11,005 nt of DNA from UBA2137 sp037968575 (GCA_037968575.1 JBBKVR010000047.1:1-11005); one strand, 5' to 3'; counted from the stretch's first letter, positions 1 to 7,364 are shown. Notes: generated by a model not told the origin, from the letters alone. Numbers and translations are program-made.

Positions 1-471
1 AGCTCTTTTGTAAATGCTTTGGAGATTGAGCGTAATGTGATGTTCCTGATTTTAACGCTGATTATTGTGGTGGCGGCATTCAATATTATTTCCTCAATGA
101 TTATGCTCGTAAAAGACAAATCCAGTGACATTGCAATCATGCGAACGATGGGAGCAACGCGCAATTCAATGCTCAAGATTTTTATCCTGACAGGTGCCAG
201 TATTGGTATTGCAGGAACGGTTGTCGGGGCAGCTATAGGTATATTATTTGCAGTGAATATCGAGACTATTCGTCAGTGGTTGCAAAATGCCCTTGATACA
301 GAACTTTTTCCAGATGAGGTTTATTTCCTCACGCAACTTCCTGCGATTATTAGATGGGAAGATGTGGCTGTTGTTATTGGAATGGCTGTTGTCTTATCAA
401 TTCTTGCAACTCTATACCCAGCGTGGCGCGCGGCGCGGCTTAATCCTGTAGAGGCTTTGCGTTATGGTTGA
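1..471 (+). CDS. lolC: Lipoprotein-releasing ABC transporter permease, LolC/LolE family (3' part)
   Basis: This is the C-terminal 156 residues of an inner-membrane permease whose 5' end lies outside the window; the frame is open from base 1. The family works with LolD to release outer-membrane lipoproteins from the inner membrane to the periplasmic chaperone LolA. Three hydrophobic segments are visible, at about residues 14-37, 59-83 and 118-138 of the visible part, matching the last three membrane spans of the FtsX/MacB fold. Between the first two lies the cytoplasmic stretch with I-M-R-T-M-G-A, the coupling region that meets the ATPase. The protein ends P-V-E-A-L-R-Y-G, a typical LolC/LolE terminus. 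Its last 8 bases overlap lolD, which suggests translational coupling. LolC and LolE cannot be told apart from this fragment; many alphaproteobacteria have one hybrid permease (sometimes called LolF), so the symbol is provisional. MacB-type exporters share the fold, but the LolD partner argues against them. Confidence 0.9.
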   Translation, partial: SSFVNALEIERNVMFLILTLIIVVAAFNIISSMIMLVKDKSSDIAIMRTMGATRNSMLKIFILTGASIGIAGTVVGAAIGILFAVNIETIRQWLQNALDTELFPDEVYFLTQLPAIIRWEDVAVVIGMAVVLSILATLYPAWRAARLNPVEALRYG

Positions 472-1150
472 GAAGAAAATTTTACTCAAGGCAGAGGATG
501 TTACAAAAACCTACTATCAGGGTGGGGAGGGTTTAACTGTTCTCGACAAAGCATCCCTCGATATTAGACAAGGTGAAATGATTGCGCTTGTAGGTCCAAG
601 TGGTTCAGGAAAATCAACTCTTCTCCATATTATGGGGCTTCTTGATACACCAACCTCGGGGCAGGTGACTGTTGCTAAGCGCGACACAAAAGAATTAAGT
701 GATAATCAGCGTACAAGCCTGCGTCGCCATGCGATGGGGTTTGTTTATCAGTTTCATTATTTACAAGCCGAATTTTCTGCTCTTGAAAATGTAATTTTGC
801 CTCAAATGATACTGGGGACAAAACGGAGTGAGGCAGCTCAAAAGGCAGAAAAAATCCTTAAGAGCTTTGGACTTGGTCATAGGCTAGATCATCGTCCTGC
901 ACGCCTATCAGGTGGTGAACAGCAACGTGTTGCCATTGCGCGTGCGCTTGCAAATGATCCAAAACTTCTAATTGCCGATGAGCCTACAGGAAACCTTGAC
1001 CCTGAAACCGCTGATATTGTCTTTGATATGCTTCTTAAGCGTACAAGAGAAGCAGGAGCAGGTGCACTCATAGCCACACACAATATGGAGCTGGCCAAAC
1101 GTATGGATCGCATTCTTGTGATTGAAAAAGGCAAATTAAAAAATTATTGA
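464..1150 (+). CDS. lolD: Lipoprotein-releasing system ATP-binding protein LolD
   Basis: LolD is the cytoplasmic ATPase that powers lipoprotein extraction by the LolC/E permease. The 228-residue length is normal for the family. All ABC motifs are present and look intact: Walker A G-P-S-G-S-G-K-S-T at residues 44-52, Q-loop glutamine Q96, signature L-S-G-G-E at 148-152, Walker B L-L-I-A-D-E at 168-173 with catalytic E173, D-loop around N177-L-D179, and switch histidine H206. The stretch F-V-Y-Q-F-H followed by E-F-S-A-L-E-N-V (about 93-110) is characteristic of LolD and separates it from MacB and FtsE. The ATG at 464 lies inside the end of the permease gene, with a GAGG about nine bases upstream at 451-454. 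The overlap with the permease gene fixes the functional pairing. No hairpin terminator follows the stop codon. Confidence 0.96.
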   Translation: MVEKKILLKAEDVTKTYYQGGEGLTVLDKASLDIRQGEMIALVGPSGSGKSTLLHIMGLLDTPTSGQVTVAKRDTKELSDNQRTSLRRHAMGFVYQFHYLQAEFSALENVILPQMILGTKRSEAAQKAEKILKSFGLGHRLDHRPARLSGGEQQRVAIARALANDPKLLIADEPTGNLDPETADIVFDMLLKRTREAGAGALIATHNMELAKRMDRILVIEKGKLKNY

Positions 1151-1175
1151 CATAATATTTAACTTGTTGTAATTT
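1147..1175 (+). promoter_or_regulatory. Possible sigma70-type promoter for the 1211 gene
   Basis: A perfect -35 hexamer TTGACA (1147-1152) overlaps the lolD stop codon. It is followed after 17 bases by TAATTT (1170-1175), a weak -10 that matches three of six consensus positions. Transcription would start near 1182, leaving a short leader before the small gene. The surroundings are AT-rich, so a chance match is possible. Confidence 0.35.
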
Positions 1176-1200
1176 ACTTTTTCATATTTAAATACTTTGT

Positions 1201-1207
1201 GAGAAAG
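1201..1207 (+). promoter_or_regulatory. Ribosome binding site supporting the ATG at 1211
   Basis: GAGAAAG followed by ATT and ATG mirrors the start of tsf in this window (GAGGAAAG, ATT, ATG at 7354-7367). It supports ATG 1211 over the in-frame GTG at 1199, which has only AT-rich sequence without a Shine-Dalgarno match in front of it. Confidence 0.55.
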
Positions 1208-1210
1208 ATT

Positions 1211-1498
1211 ATGACTGATTTCGACTTCAGAGGAACTTACGAACATGCTGATACAGCTCTTTCAGAGATAAGGTCTGTGGTAGGGTCAGGGCATGCAAGT
1301 TATGCTGTTAGTTTTGATGGCAAGCCAGATAGAAGTACTATTGAAGTATCAGGGTGGGCAAGAGGTCAGCTTGCAGATCAAATGAATCTAATGTTCATGC
1401 CATCTCAAGAGGGGAACAGTAGAGTTTCATCTATGCTTGGTGGTATCCTAATTAAAGTATCCGATGATGGTTTTGGATTTTCGTTGCCTACGCGCTAG
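1211..1498 (+). CDS. Unrecognised small protein, 95 residues
   Basis: I do not recognise this protein. I chose the ATG at 1211 because it has a purine-rich ribosome binding site like that of tsf; an in-frame GTG at 1199 would add four residues. The protein looks soluble, with no signal peptide and no membrane segment. It reads as a helix-prone N-terminal third (about residues 8-25, containing H-A-D-T-A-L-S-E-I-R), a central part with alternating strand-like residues (about 30-52, ending in G-W-A-R-G), and a C-terminal G-G-I-L-I-K-V-S-D-D-G-F-G-F that reads like a beta hairpin. This could be a small alpha/beta fold. There is no cysteine and no obvious catalytic or nucleotide-binding motif. It sits 60 bases after lolD and 79 before dnaE, and its composition matches its neighbours. 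The open frame, start signal and placement make it a likely real gene, but the neighbours do not reveal its role. Confidence 0.7.
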   Translation: MTDFDFRGTYEHADTALSEIRSVVGSGHASYAVSFDGKPDRSTIEVSGWARGQLADQMNLMFMPSQEGNSRVSSMLGGILIKVSDDGFGFSLPTR

Positions 1499-1531
1499 CC
1501 TGTATCATAATTTTTATTCTTAATAACTATA

Positions 1532-1537
1532 TATAAT
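1532..1537 (+). promoter_or_regulatory. dnaE: Possible -10 element upstream of dnaE
   Basis: A perfect TATAAT lies about 40 bases before the dnaE start. No good -35 hexamer is present at 16-18 bases spacing; that region is a run of T and A (about 1508-1516). The surrounding AT-rich tract makes chance matches likely, so this is tentative. Confidence 0.3.
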
Positions 1538-1577
1538 TGATTGCATAAGCCTTCTCCGATTTCTTATTCTAAGAGCT

Positions 1578-4500
1578 ATGTCTCAATCACCATTTATTCA
1601 TTTGCGTGTGCATTCTGCTTTTTCTTTGGCAGAGGGTGCCCTTAAAGTCAAAAAACTGGTGAAGCTCTGTAAGCAACAGAAAATGCCTGCTGTTGCAGTA
1701 ACTGATACCAATAATTTATTCGGTGCTATGGAATTTGCAGTTGAAGCTACCAAGAATGGTGTTCAACCCATCATTGGTACGCAAATCAATATAGATAGTG
1801 CTGAAACACAAATCGTCCTTCTTGCTATAAATGAGCAAGGTTATCGTAATCTCTGTCGTATGGTCAGTGACGCTTTCATGGAGACTGACGGCGCAGATGA
1901 CCCCGCTGTTACCTTACAGGCTCTTGAACAATATAACGAAGGTTTGATTTGTTTGTCAGGAGCACATACAGGACCAGTTGAGCAACGTGTTCTTCATAAC
2001 CAAATGGAAGAGGCGGAACACTTTCTTCTCAAACTCAAAAGCCTGTTTGGTGATCGTCTTTACATTGAGTTACAACGTCATGGGTTGCTCGAGCAAGAAG
2101 CAGTCGAGCCACAAATGCTTGAATGGGCTTATAAACACGAAATTCCCTTAGTTGCCACAAATAACTGTTTCTTCGAAGATCGTCAGATGCATGAGGCGCA
2201 CGATGCGCTTCTCTGTATTGCTGGGGGGCGTTATATCACCGAGAGTGATAGGCGTACGGAGACGCAAGAACATTATTTTAAATCTCAAGATGAGATGATA
2301 GAATGCTTTAAAGATATTCCAGAAGCCATTGATAATACAGTGCTAATATCAAAACGTTGTTCTTACTTACTGAAGCCTATTGATCCTATTTTGCCAAAAT
2401 TCACAACCGAGAAGGGGCGTGATGAAGAAGAGGAATTAGAGGCGCAATCCAAGGAAGGATTACAATGGCGACTTCAGAATTTTGTCTTTACCGAGACAAT
2501 GGACGAGACAAAACGTGTGGAAGTTGCCAAGCCTTATCAAGAACGCTTGGAATTTGAGCTTAACGTTATCAAGCAAATGGGTTTTCCTGGATATTTCCTG
2601 ATTGTTGCCGATTTTATCAACTGGGCAAAAGACAACGATATTCCAGTGGGGCCTGGTCGTGGTTCTGGTGCGGGTTCAGTTATTGCGTGGGCGCTTAAGA
2701 TTACTGACCTTGATCCGTTGCGCTTTAATTTGCTTTTTGAGCGTTTTTTAAATCCTGAGCGTGTGTCCATGCCCGATTTTGATGTCGACTTTTGTCAGGA
2801 CAGACGTGATGAAGTTATTCGTTATGTGCAGGAAAAATACGGGTTTGACCGCGTGGCGCAAATTATCACCTTCGGTAAGTTGCAGGCTCGTGCGGTTGTG
2901 CGTGACGTTGGACGCGTACTTCAAATCCCATACCCTGTGGTTGATCGTATTGCCAAGATGATACCTAACAATCCCGCTCACCCTATGACTTTGGAAGAGG
3001 CTCTGGAACAAGATCAAGACTTACGAAATGAGCGTTATAAGGATGATACAACTGATAAGTTAATTACCATTGCTCTAAAGCTTGAGGGTTTGTATCGACA
3101 TGCTTCAACGCATGCGGCCGGTCTCGTTATTGCTGATAGACCGTTACACGAATTACTTCCGCTTTACCGAGATCCACGCTCAACGATGCCTGTAACTCAA
3201 TTCAACATGAAATATGTTGAGTCTTCAGGTTTGGTGAAATTTGATTTCTTGGGGCTAAAAACACTTACCGTTATTAAGCGCACCGTTGAATTGATTGAGG
3301 AAAAAGAGGGTAAGGCGCGAATTGATATGCTCCAAATCCCTCTTGAGGATGAGAACACATTTGATTTGCTATCAACAGGTCATGCAATTGGCGTGTTCCA
3401 ATTGGAGAGTTCTGGAATGCGTGACGTGCTTCGTAAAATGAAGCCTAACCGTTTTGAGGACATTATCGCGCTTGTGGCGCTTTATCGCCCAGGTCCGATG
3501 GACAATATTCCAAAATTTATTTCGACTAAAGCAGGTAAGGAAGAGCCAGATTATATGCACCCATTGCTCCAGCCTATGTTGGAGGAAACCTACGGGATTA
3601 TGGTTTACCAAGAGCAGGTGATGCAGGCCGCCCAAATACTTGCGGGTTACACGCTTGGAAATGCGGATTTGCTCCGTCGTGCGATGGGTAAGAAAATTCA
3701 AGCAGAGATGGACGCTCAAAAAGAAATATTTGTGAAGGGTGCAAGCGAAAAAAATCAAGTTCCTGAAGGACAGGCTCAAGATATTTTCTTCCAAATTGAA
3801 AAATTTGCTGGCTATGGATTCAACAAATCGCACGCAGCAGCTTATGCATTGATTTCCTATCAAACGGCATGGCTGAAAGCAAATTACCCTGTTGAGTTTA
3901 TGGCAGCATCTATGACTTTAGATAAAGGAAATACTGAGAAGTTGGCTGTGTTCAAACAAGAGTTAGATAGGATGGAAGTTGAATTGCTTTTGCCTGATGT
4001 CACAAGCTCTCGCGTGAATTTTTCTGTTGAGGGTGAGTCTATTCGCTATGCTTTGGCCGCACTCAAAGGCGTGGGTGAAGGGGCAATGCGTCACCTTATT
4101 GATGAGCGCGAGAAAGACGGCAATTTTAAAAATCTGGAAGATTTCATTTCGCGTTTGGATGTTAAATCACTCAATCGCAGATCCTTTGAAAGATTAGCAT
4201 CAGCGGGTGCCTTTGAGACTTTCAATCCTTCACGGGCAATAATGCACGCTTCTTCCGATATTTTACTGGCCTACGCAAACTCTCTTGCAGAGGAAAGAGA
4301 GAGTGGACAAAACAGTCTGTTTGGTGAGGGTGCTGATAGTGCTCTTGGCCTTCCGGAACTAGTCCAAGTTCCTGAATGGGATCCACTGGAAAAATTGAAA
4401 TATGAATTTGATGCGGTTGGATTTTACTTATCCGCACATCCATTAGATACTAAAGCGCAACAATTCAAACGTTTGCGTATTCGTAATCTGGCAGAAATTC

Positions 4501-5018
4501 TGGATATCCTTCGAAGTCGCTCTTCAACGCGCGAAAAAATGGCAGGAGTACTTCTCAAGAAGCAAGTTCGCGTTTCACCGAAAACAGGAAACAAATATGC
4601 CTTCCTTCAAATGTCGGATTCCTCGGGCGTTTATGAGGGAATGTGCTTTTCTGAAACTCTCGCCAACGCAAATAACATTCTTGAGGTTGGACAACAACTT
4701 CTCCTCACCGTTGATATAGAGCAACGTGAAGATGAGCCACGTTTTACCATTCAATCGATTGAGAAATTAGAAGAAAATTTAGGAGATAAACTCTCACAAA
4801 TCAGTCTTTATATTGATAACAAAGAGGCGATTGATAATTTGCAGTCTGTTTTCAAAAGCGAAAATGATAATAACGGCGAAGCACAATATTTGCTGAACTT
4901 CACTTTGAGTGATGGCCAAGACATTACTATGAAGCTTCCAGGTAAATATCCATTTTCTGCCGAAACACGCTCTGCGCTATACCATGCAGAGGGTGTGTCT
5001 GACATCCAAGAATTATAG
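1578..5018 (+). CDS. dnaE: DNA polymerase III alpha subunit
   Basis: This is the catalytic subunit of the replicative polymerase (family C), 1146 residues against about 1160 in E. coli, apparently full length and without an intein. In order it has an N-terminal PHP domain (about 5-280), the palm/thumb/fingers core with G-R-G-S-G-A-G-S at 360-367, the F-N-K-S-H-A-A-A-Y block at 748-756, a helix-hairpin-helix region with L-K-G-V-G at 829-833, and an OB fold near 985-1075. The catalytic triad is intact: D402 and D404 in P-D-F-D-V-D-F, plus D556 in V-K-F-D-F-L-G. An internal clamp-binding motif Q-N-S-L-F lies at 911-915. In the PHP domain, R10 and T44 replace histidines that bind metal in exonuclease-active homologues, so proofreading is presumably done by a separate DnaQ. 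The ATG at 1578 gives the usual family N-terminus, though its purine-rich AAGAG is only two bases away, a poor ribosome binding site. Confidence 0.98.
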   Translation: MSQSPFIHLRVHSAFSLAEGALKVKKLVKLCKQQKMPAVAVTDTNNLFGAMEFAVEATKNGVQPIIGTQINIDSAETQIVLLAINEQGYRNLCRMVSDAFMETDGADDPAVTLQALEQYNEGLICLSGAHTGPVEQRVLHNQMEEAEHFLLKLKSLFGDRLYIELQRHGLLEQEAVEPQMLEWAYKHEIPLVATNNCFFEDRQMHEAHDALLCIAGGRYITESDRRTETQEHYFKSQDEMIECFKDIPEAIDNTVLISKRCSYLLKPIDPILPKFTTEKGRDEEEELEAQSKEGLQWRLQNFVFTETMDETKRVEVAKPYQERLEFELNVIKQMGFPGYFLIVADFINWAKDNDIPVGPGRGSGAGSVIAWALKITDLDPLRFNLLFERFLNPERVSMPDFDVDFCQDRRDEVIRYVQEKYGFDRVAQIITFGKLQARAVVRDVGRVLQIPYPVVDRIAKMIPNNPAHPMTLEEALEQDQDLRNERYKDDTTDKLITIALKLEGLYRHASTHAAGLVIADRPLHELLPLYRDPRSTMPVTQFNMKYVESSGLVKFDFLGLKTLTVIKRTVELIEEKEGKARIDMLQIPLEDENTFDLLSTGHAIGVFQLESSGMRDVLRKMKPNRFEDIIALVALYRPGPMDNIPKFISTKAGKEEPDYMHPLLQPMLEETYGIMVYQEQVMQAAQILAGYTLGNADLLRRAMGKKIQAEMDAQKEIFVKGASEKNQVPEGQAQDIFFQIEKFAGYGFNKSHAAAYALISYQTAWLKANYPVEFMAASMTLDKGNTEKLAVFKQELDRMEVELLLPDVTSSRVNFSVEGESIRYALAALKGVGEGAMRHLIDEREKDGNFKNLEDFISRLDVKSLNRRSFERLASAGAFETFNPSRAIMHASSDILLAYANSLAEERESGQNSLFGEGADSALGLPELVQVPEWDPLEKLKYEFDAVGFYLSAHPLDTKAQQFKRLRIRNLAEILDILRSRSSTREKMAGVLLKKQVRVSPKTGNKYAFLQMSDSSGVYEGMCFSETLANANNILEVGQQLLLTVDIEQREDEPRFTIQSIEKLEENLGDKLSQISLYIDNKEAIDNLQSVFKSENDNNGEAQYLLNFTLSDGQDITMKLPGKYPFSAETRSALYHAEGVSDIQEL

Positions 5019-5079
5019 GTTTTTCAAGTAAAAGCACCGTTGATTTCCAAGCGTTTCATGCTACAACCATAATCTGAAT

Positions 5080-5085
5080 AAGGAG
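5080..5085 (+). promoter_or_regulatory. Strong Shine-Dalgarno for the Acg-like gene
   Basis: AAGGAG lies five bases before the ATG at 5091 and fixes that start. Upstream, TTGATT (5040-5045) and TACAAC (5062-5067) with 16 bases between could be a weak promoter. I see no terminator hairpin in the 72-base gap after dnaE, so read-through from dnaE is also possible. Confidence 0.6.
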
Positions 5086-5090
5086 TTCTG

Positions 5091-6233
5091 ATGGTTAAAA
5101 ATCAACACATGGATGCATGGTCAGTTTCAAAACATGATTTTCCAACTAACGGAAGTGATGCAGAGAAATTAGCTTTTTGTGTGCGTTATGCCATTCTTGC
5201 TCCATCACCTTACAATTCCCAACCGTGGTTTTTCAGCATTAAAGGTAAAACATTATCCGTTTATGCGGATAGACGTTATGCCTTGCCTGTCAGAGACCCA
5301 GATGATCGCGGTCTTGTGATTGCCGTTTCCTGTGCTCTTTATAATTTGCGTTTGGCTATTCGCTACTTTGGTTATGAAGAAAAGACAGATTATTTACCAG
5401 ACCCAGATAGAGAAAGCCTTATTGCGCGCGTTACCTTGGGTTCGCATAAGGGTGACAATGCGATTACTGATAACGACAAAAAACGCTTTGAAGAAATCAC
5501 CATTTTTGAATTCAACCAATCATACTTTACTGACAAGCATATTGATGATGAGAAAATAGAAGCTCTTAAAGATACAGCAATAAGTGAAAGTGCTTGGCTC
5601 TATATTTGTAGTGATATGGATAAGAAAAATATCCTGCGCATGACTGCAGAGGCAGATCACGTACAATTTGCCAATAAAAACTTCCGCCGTGAATATTCAA
5701 TGTGGACGGATAGACGTCGTGCAAATTCCGGTGATGGCTATCCGCAATATGCACAAAGCTTTTCTGATTCCATGAATAATTTTAAAACGACCACAGCAAG
5801 ACGTTTTGAGAATAAAGATGGTGACACTGTGAATGACGAAGAGATGTTGGTTGGCGTACCTTTGTTAGCGATTCTAGGCTCAGTTACTGGTGGAGCATCA
5901 GAGCGCATTGTTACAGGGCAAGCTTTGATGCGTTTATGTTTAACAGCAGCCTGTAATGATTTGTCAGTCTCAATGCTTAATCAGGTCTGTGAAGTACCTG
6001 AATTGCGCTTACGTCTTCATGATGAAATTAACCAGCAGGGCAGAGCACATGTATTGTTACGCATAGGCTATGGTGGCAAACCAGCTCTTATGGCACGTCG
6101 TCCATTATCTTCCGTTTTAGAGATTGAAGGTAAACCTTATGACATAACACTTCACTCATCTGAAGAATCTAAGGGTGAGCGTCAAAATATTTTTCAAAAA
6201 ATAGGTAAAGTTTTGCTTGCCAAGCGTGGCTAA
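5091..6233 (+). CDS. Nitroreductase-family flavoprotein, Acg-like
   Basis: This 380-residue protein resembles the Acg (Rv2032-like) branch of the nitroreductase superfamily, monomers in which two nitroreductase-like halves hold FMN. The key stretches are A-P-S-P-Y-N-S-Q-P-W at residues 37-46, the usual N-terminal flavin-site segment; A-D-R-R-Y-A-L-P at 59-66; and D-P-D-D-R-G at 69-74. These correspond to the family pattern of a D-R-x-R-x-L-P stretch followed by D-P-x-x-R. The second half has G-Q-A at 276-278 and ends with a V-L-L-R-I-G-Y-G segment and R-R-P at 336-338, also typical. There is no signal peptide or membrane span, so it is probably cytosolic. Substrate and reaction cannot be read from the sequence; some family members are thought to store or sequester flavin rather than reduce nitro compounds. 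It has its own strong ribosome binding site and sits alone between dnaE and rpsB. Confidence 0.82.
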   Translation: MVKNQHMDAWSVSKHDFPTNGSDAEKLAFCVRYAILAPSPYNSQPWFFSIKGKTLSVYADRRYALPVRDPDDRGLVIAVSCALYNLRLAIRYFGYEEKTDYLPDPDRESLIARVTLGSHKGDNAITDNDKKRFEEITIFEFNQSYFTDKHIDDEKIEALKDTAISESAWLYICSDMDKKNILRMTAEADHVQFANKNFRREYSMWTDRRRANSGDGYPQYAQSFSDSMNNFKTTTARRFENKDGDTVNDEEMLVGVPLLAILGSVTGGASERIVTGQALMRLCLTAACNDLSVSMLNQVCEVPELRLRLHDEINQQGRAHVLLRIGYGGKPALMARRPLSSVLEIEGKPYDITLHSSEESKGERQNIFQKIGKVLLAKRG

Positions 6234-6246
6234 TCCCTGCTATATC
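6217..6246 (+). promoter_or_regulatory. rpsB: Possible rpsB promoter inside the end of the preceding gene
   Basis: TTGCCA (6217-6222) and TATATC (6241-6246) are separated by 18 bases, and the -10 is preceded by TG one base away (6238-6239), an extended -10 arrangement. A ribosomal protein operon is expected to have a strong promoter in this gap. A competing -10 candidate is TATGAT at 6292-6297, which lacks a convincing -35. Neither is certain. Confidence 0.35.
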
Positions 6247-6275
6247 CTGCCCCAACTACACATACAGGATATGGC
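6239..6275 (+). repeat. Inverted repeat after the Acg-like gene, 11-base arms
   Basis: Arms 6239-6249 and 6265-6275 are complementary over eleven positions with one G-U pair; the inner eight (ATATCCTG and CAGGATAT) are perfect. The loop is 15 bases. No T run follows, so it is not a standard intrinsic terminator. It overlaps the possible -10 at 6241-6246, so it could be an operator, or a hairpin in a read-through transcript that limits expression or directs processing. Confidence 0.6.
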
Positions 6276-6304
6276 TAGACGTACCACATAGTATGATTTC
6301 GCCG

Positions 6305-6357
6305 TCCGGTGTCGTTTCACATGAAATGATGCACGTCCTGTAGAGGAAACAACCGGA
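6305..6357 (+). promoter_or_regulatory. rpsB: Candidate structured rpsB leader (three-way junction)
   Basis: Bases 6305-6310 (TCCGGT) are a perfect complement of 6352-6357 (ACCGGA). Inside this closing helix are two local hairpins: 6311-6330, a stem of about nine pairs including G-U pairs around CA at 6320-6321, and 6336-6347, four pairs closed by a GTAG loop. The closing helix ends one base before the rpsB Shine-Dalgarno AAGGAG (6359-6364), where folding could control translation. In E. coli, S2 represses the rpsB-tsf operon through a structured leader. Whether this fold does the same here is inference from position and pairing only. Confidence 0.45.
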
Positions 6358-6372
6358 AAAGGAGATTAACCC

Positions 6373-7332
6373 ATGGCTGCACCTCAATTTACTATGCGCG
6401 AGCTTTTAGAAGCTGGCGTTCACTTCGGACATCATGCCCGTCGTTGGAATCCTAAAATGCGCGACTACATCTTTGGTGTCCGTAACGGAATCCATATTCT
6501 TGATTTACAACAAACTGTTCCTGCCTTGACTGAAGGTTTGAAATTTCTTCGTGAAACTGCTGCTCGTGGCGGACGTGTACTCTTCGTTGGTACTAAGCGT
6601 CAGGCGCAAGAACAAGTTGCAGAAGCTGCTCGTCGTTCAGGACAATTCTACGTTAACCACAGATGGTTAGGTGGAATGCTGACAAACTGGCAGACAATTT
6701 CAAAATCTATCAAGCGTTTAAAAGAGCTCGAAGTTATTCTTGAAGCAGACACAGATGTTCGTACGAAAAAAGAACTTCTAATGCTTGAAAGAGAGCGCGA
6801 TCGTTTGGTTAAAGTTATCGGCGGTATTCGCGATATGGGTGGAAAGCCTGATGCGATTGTTATTCTTGATACAAACAAAGAAGACATTGCTGTTAAGGAA
6901 GCTAATACTTTGAAAATTCCTATTGTTGGTATTCTTGATAGTAACAGTGATCCTGCTGGGATTGATTATCCAATTCCAGGTAACGATGATGCTATCCGCG
7001 CAATCACGCTTTACTGTGACTTGGCTGTAAAGGCTATTCTTGACGGCGTTCAACAACAATTGACATCTAGTGGCAAAGATCTTGGTGCTGCTGAAAAAGT
7101 TGAAGTTGCATTACCTGACGCTAAAAAAGCTGATACTAAGAAGGAAGCTAAAGCAGAGCCTCAAAAAGTGGAAAGCAAGGACGAAAAGCCTGCGCCTAAA
7201 GCGAAAGAAGAGCCAAAAGCTGACGATAGTAAAGCTGAAGAAAAAACTGATGCCAAAGCTGAAAGTCCTGAGGAGCCAGCTAAGGAAGAAGAAGCTTCGG
7301 AAAATCCCGCTAAAAAAGCAGCATCTGCTTAG
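6373..7332 (+). CDS. rpsB: 30S ribosomal protein S2
   Basis: S2 is a late-assembling small-subunit protein that helps recruit S1. The first 230 residues cover the whole conserved S2 fold: M-R-E-L-L-E-A-G-V-H-F-G-H near the start, W-N-P-K-M, the F-V-G-T-K-R-Q-A block, H-R-W-L-G-G-M-L-T-N-W, and the C-terminal block with P-I-V-G-I-L-D-S-N-S-D-P followed by the I-P-G-N-D-D-A-I-R-A motif. From about residue 231 to 319 there is an extra tail of roughly 89 residues, rich in Lys, Ala, Glu, Asp and Pro, probably disordered; the E. coli protein is about 241 residues and lacks it. The start is supported by AAGGAG at 6359-6364, eight bases upstream. The next gene, tsf, follows after 32 bases with no terminator between, the usual two-gene operon. 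Confidence 0.98.
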   Translation: MAAPQFTMRELLEAGVHFGHHARRWNPKMRDYIFGVRNGIHILDLQQTVPALTEGLKFLRETAARGGRVLFVGTKRQAQEQVAEAARRSGQFYVNHRWLGGMLTNWQTISKSIKRLKELEVILEADTDVRTKKELLMLERERDRLVKVIGGIRDMGGKPDAIVILDTNKEDIAVKEANTLKIPIVGILDSNSDPAGIDYPIPGNDDAIRAITLYCDLAVKAILDGVQQQLTSSGKDLGAAEKVEVALPDAKKADTKKEAKAEPQKVESKDEKPAPKAKEEPKADDSKAEEKTDAKAESPEEPAKEEEASENPAKKAASA

Positions 7333-7364
7333 TCAACTAATTTGAAAAATTAAGAGGAAAGATT

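Noticed and set aside
1..1150. Possible MacB-type macrolide exporter instead of the Lol system
   Set aside because: The ATPase carries the LolD-type Q-loop neighbourhood, the permease is a separate gene with a LolC/E-type terminus, and the location next to dnaE is a usual alphaproteobacterial Lol locus.
1563..1573. CTTA-TTC-TAAG dyad just before dnaE
   Set aside because: Four base pairs in an AT-rich gap are expected by chance.
3372..3863. 163-codon open frame on the minus strand within dnaE
   Set aside because: It lies entirely opposite conserved DnaE polymerase sequence, has no recognisable protein features, and is a shadow of the coding frame.
7329..7340. Small palindrome TTAGT-CA-ACTAA at the rpsB stop
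   Set aside because: Five AT-rich pairs with a two-base loop are too weak to act as a terminator, and tsf is expected to be cotranscribed.
7070..7345. 91-codon Lys/Leu-rich frame overlapping the end of rpsB
   Set aside because: It is the +1-shifted reading of the repetitive A/G-rich codons of the S2 tail; no start signal or family resemblance.
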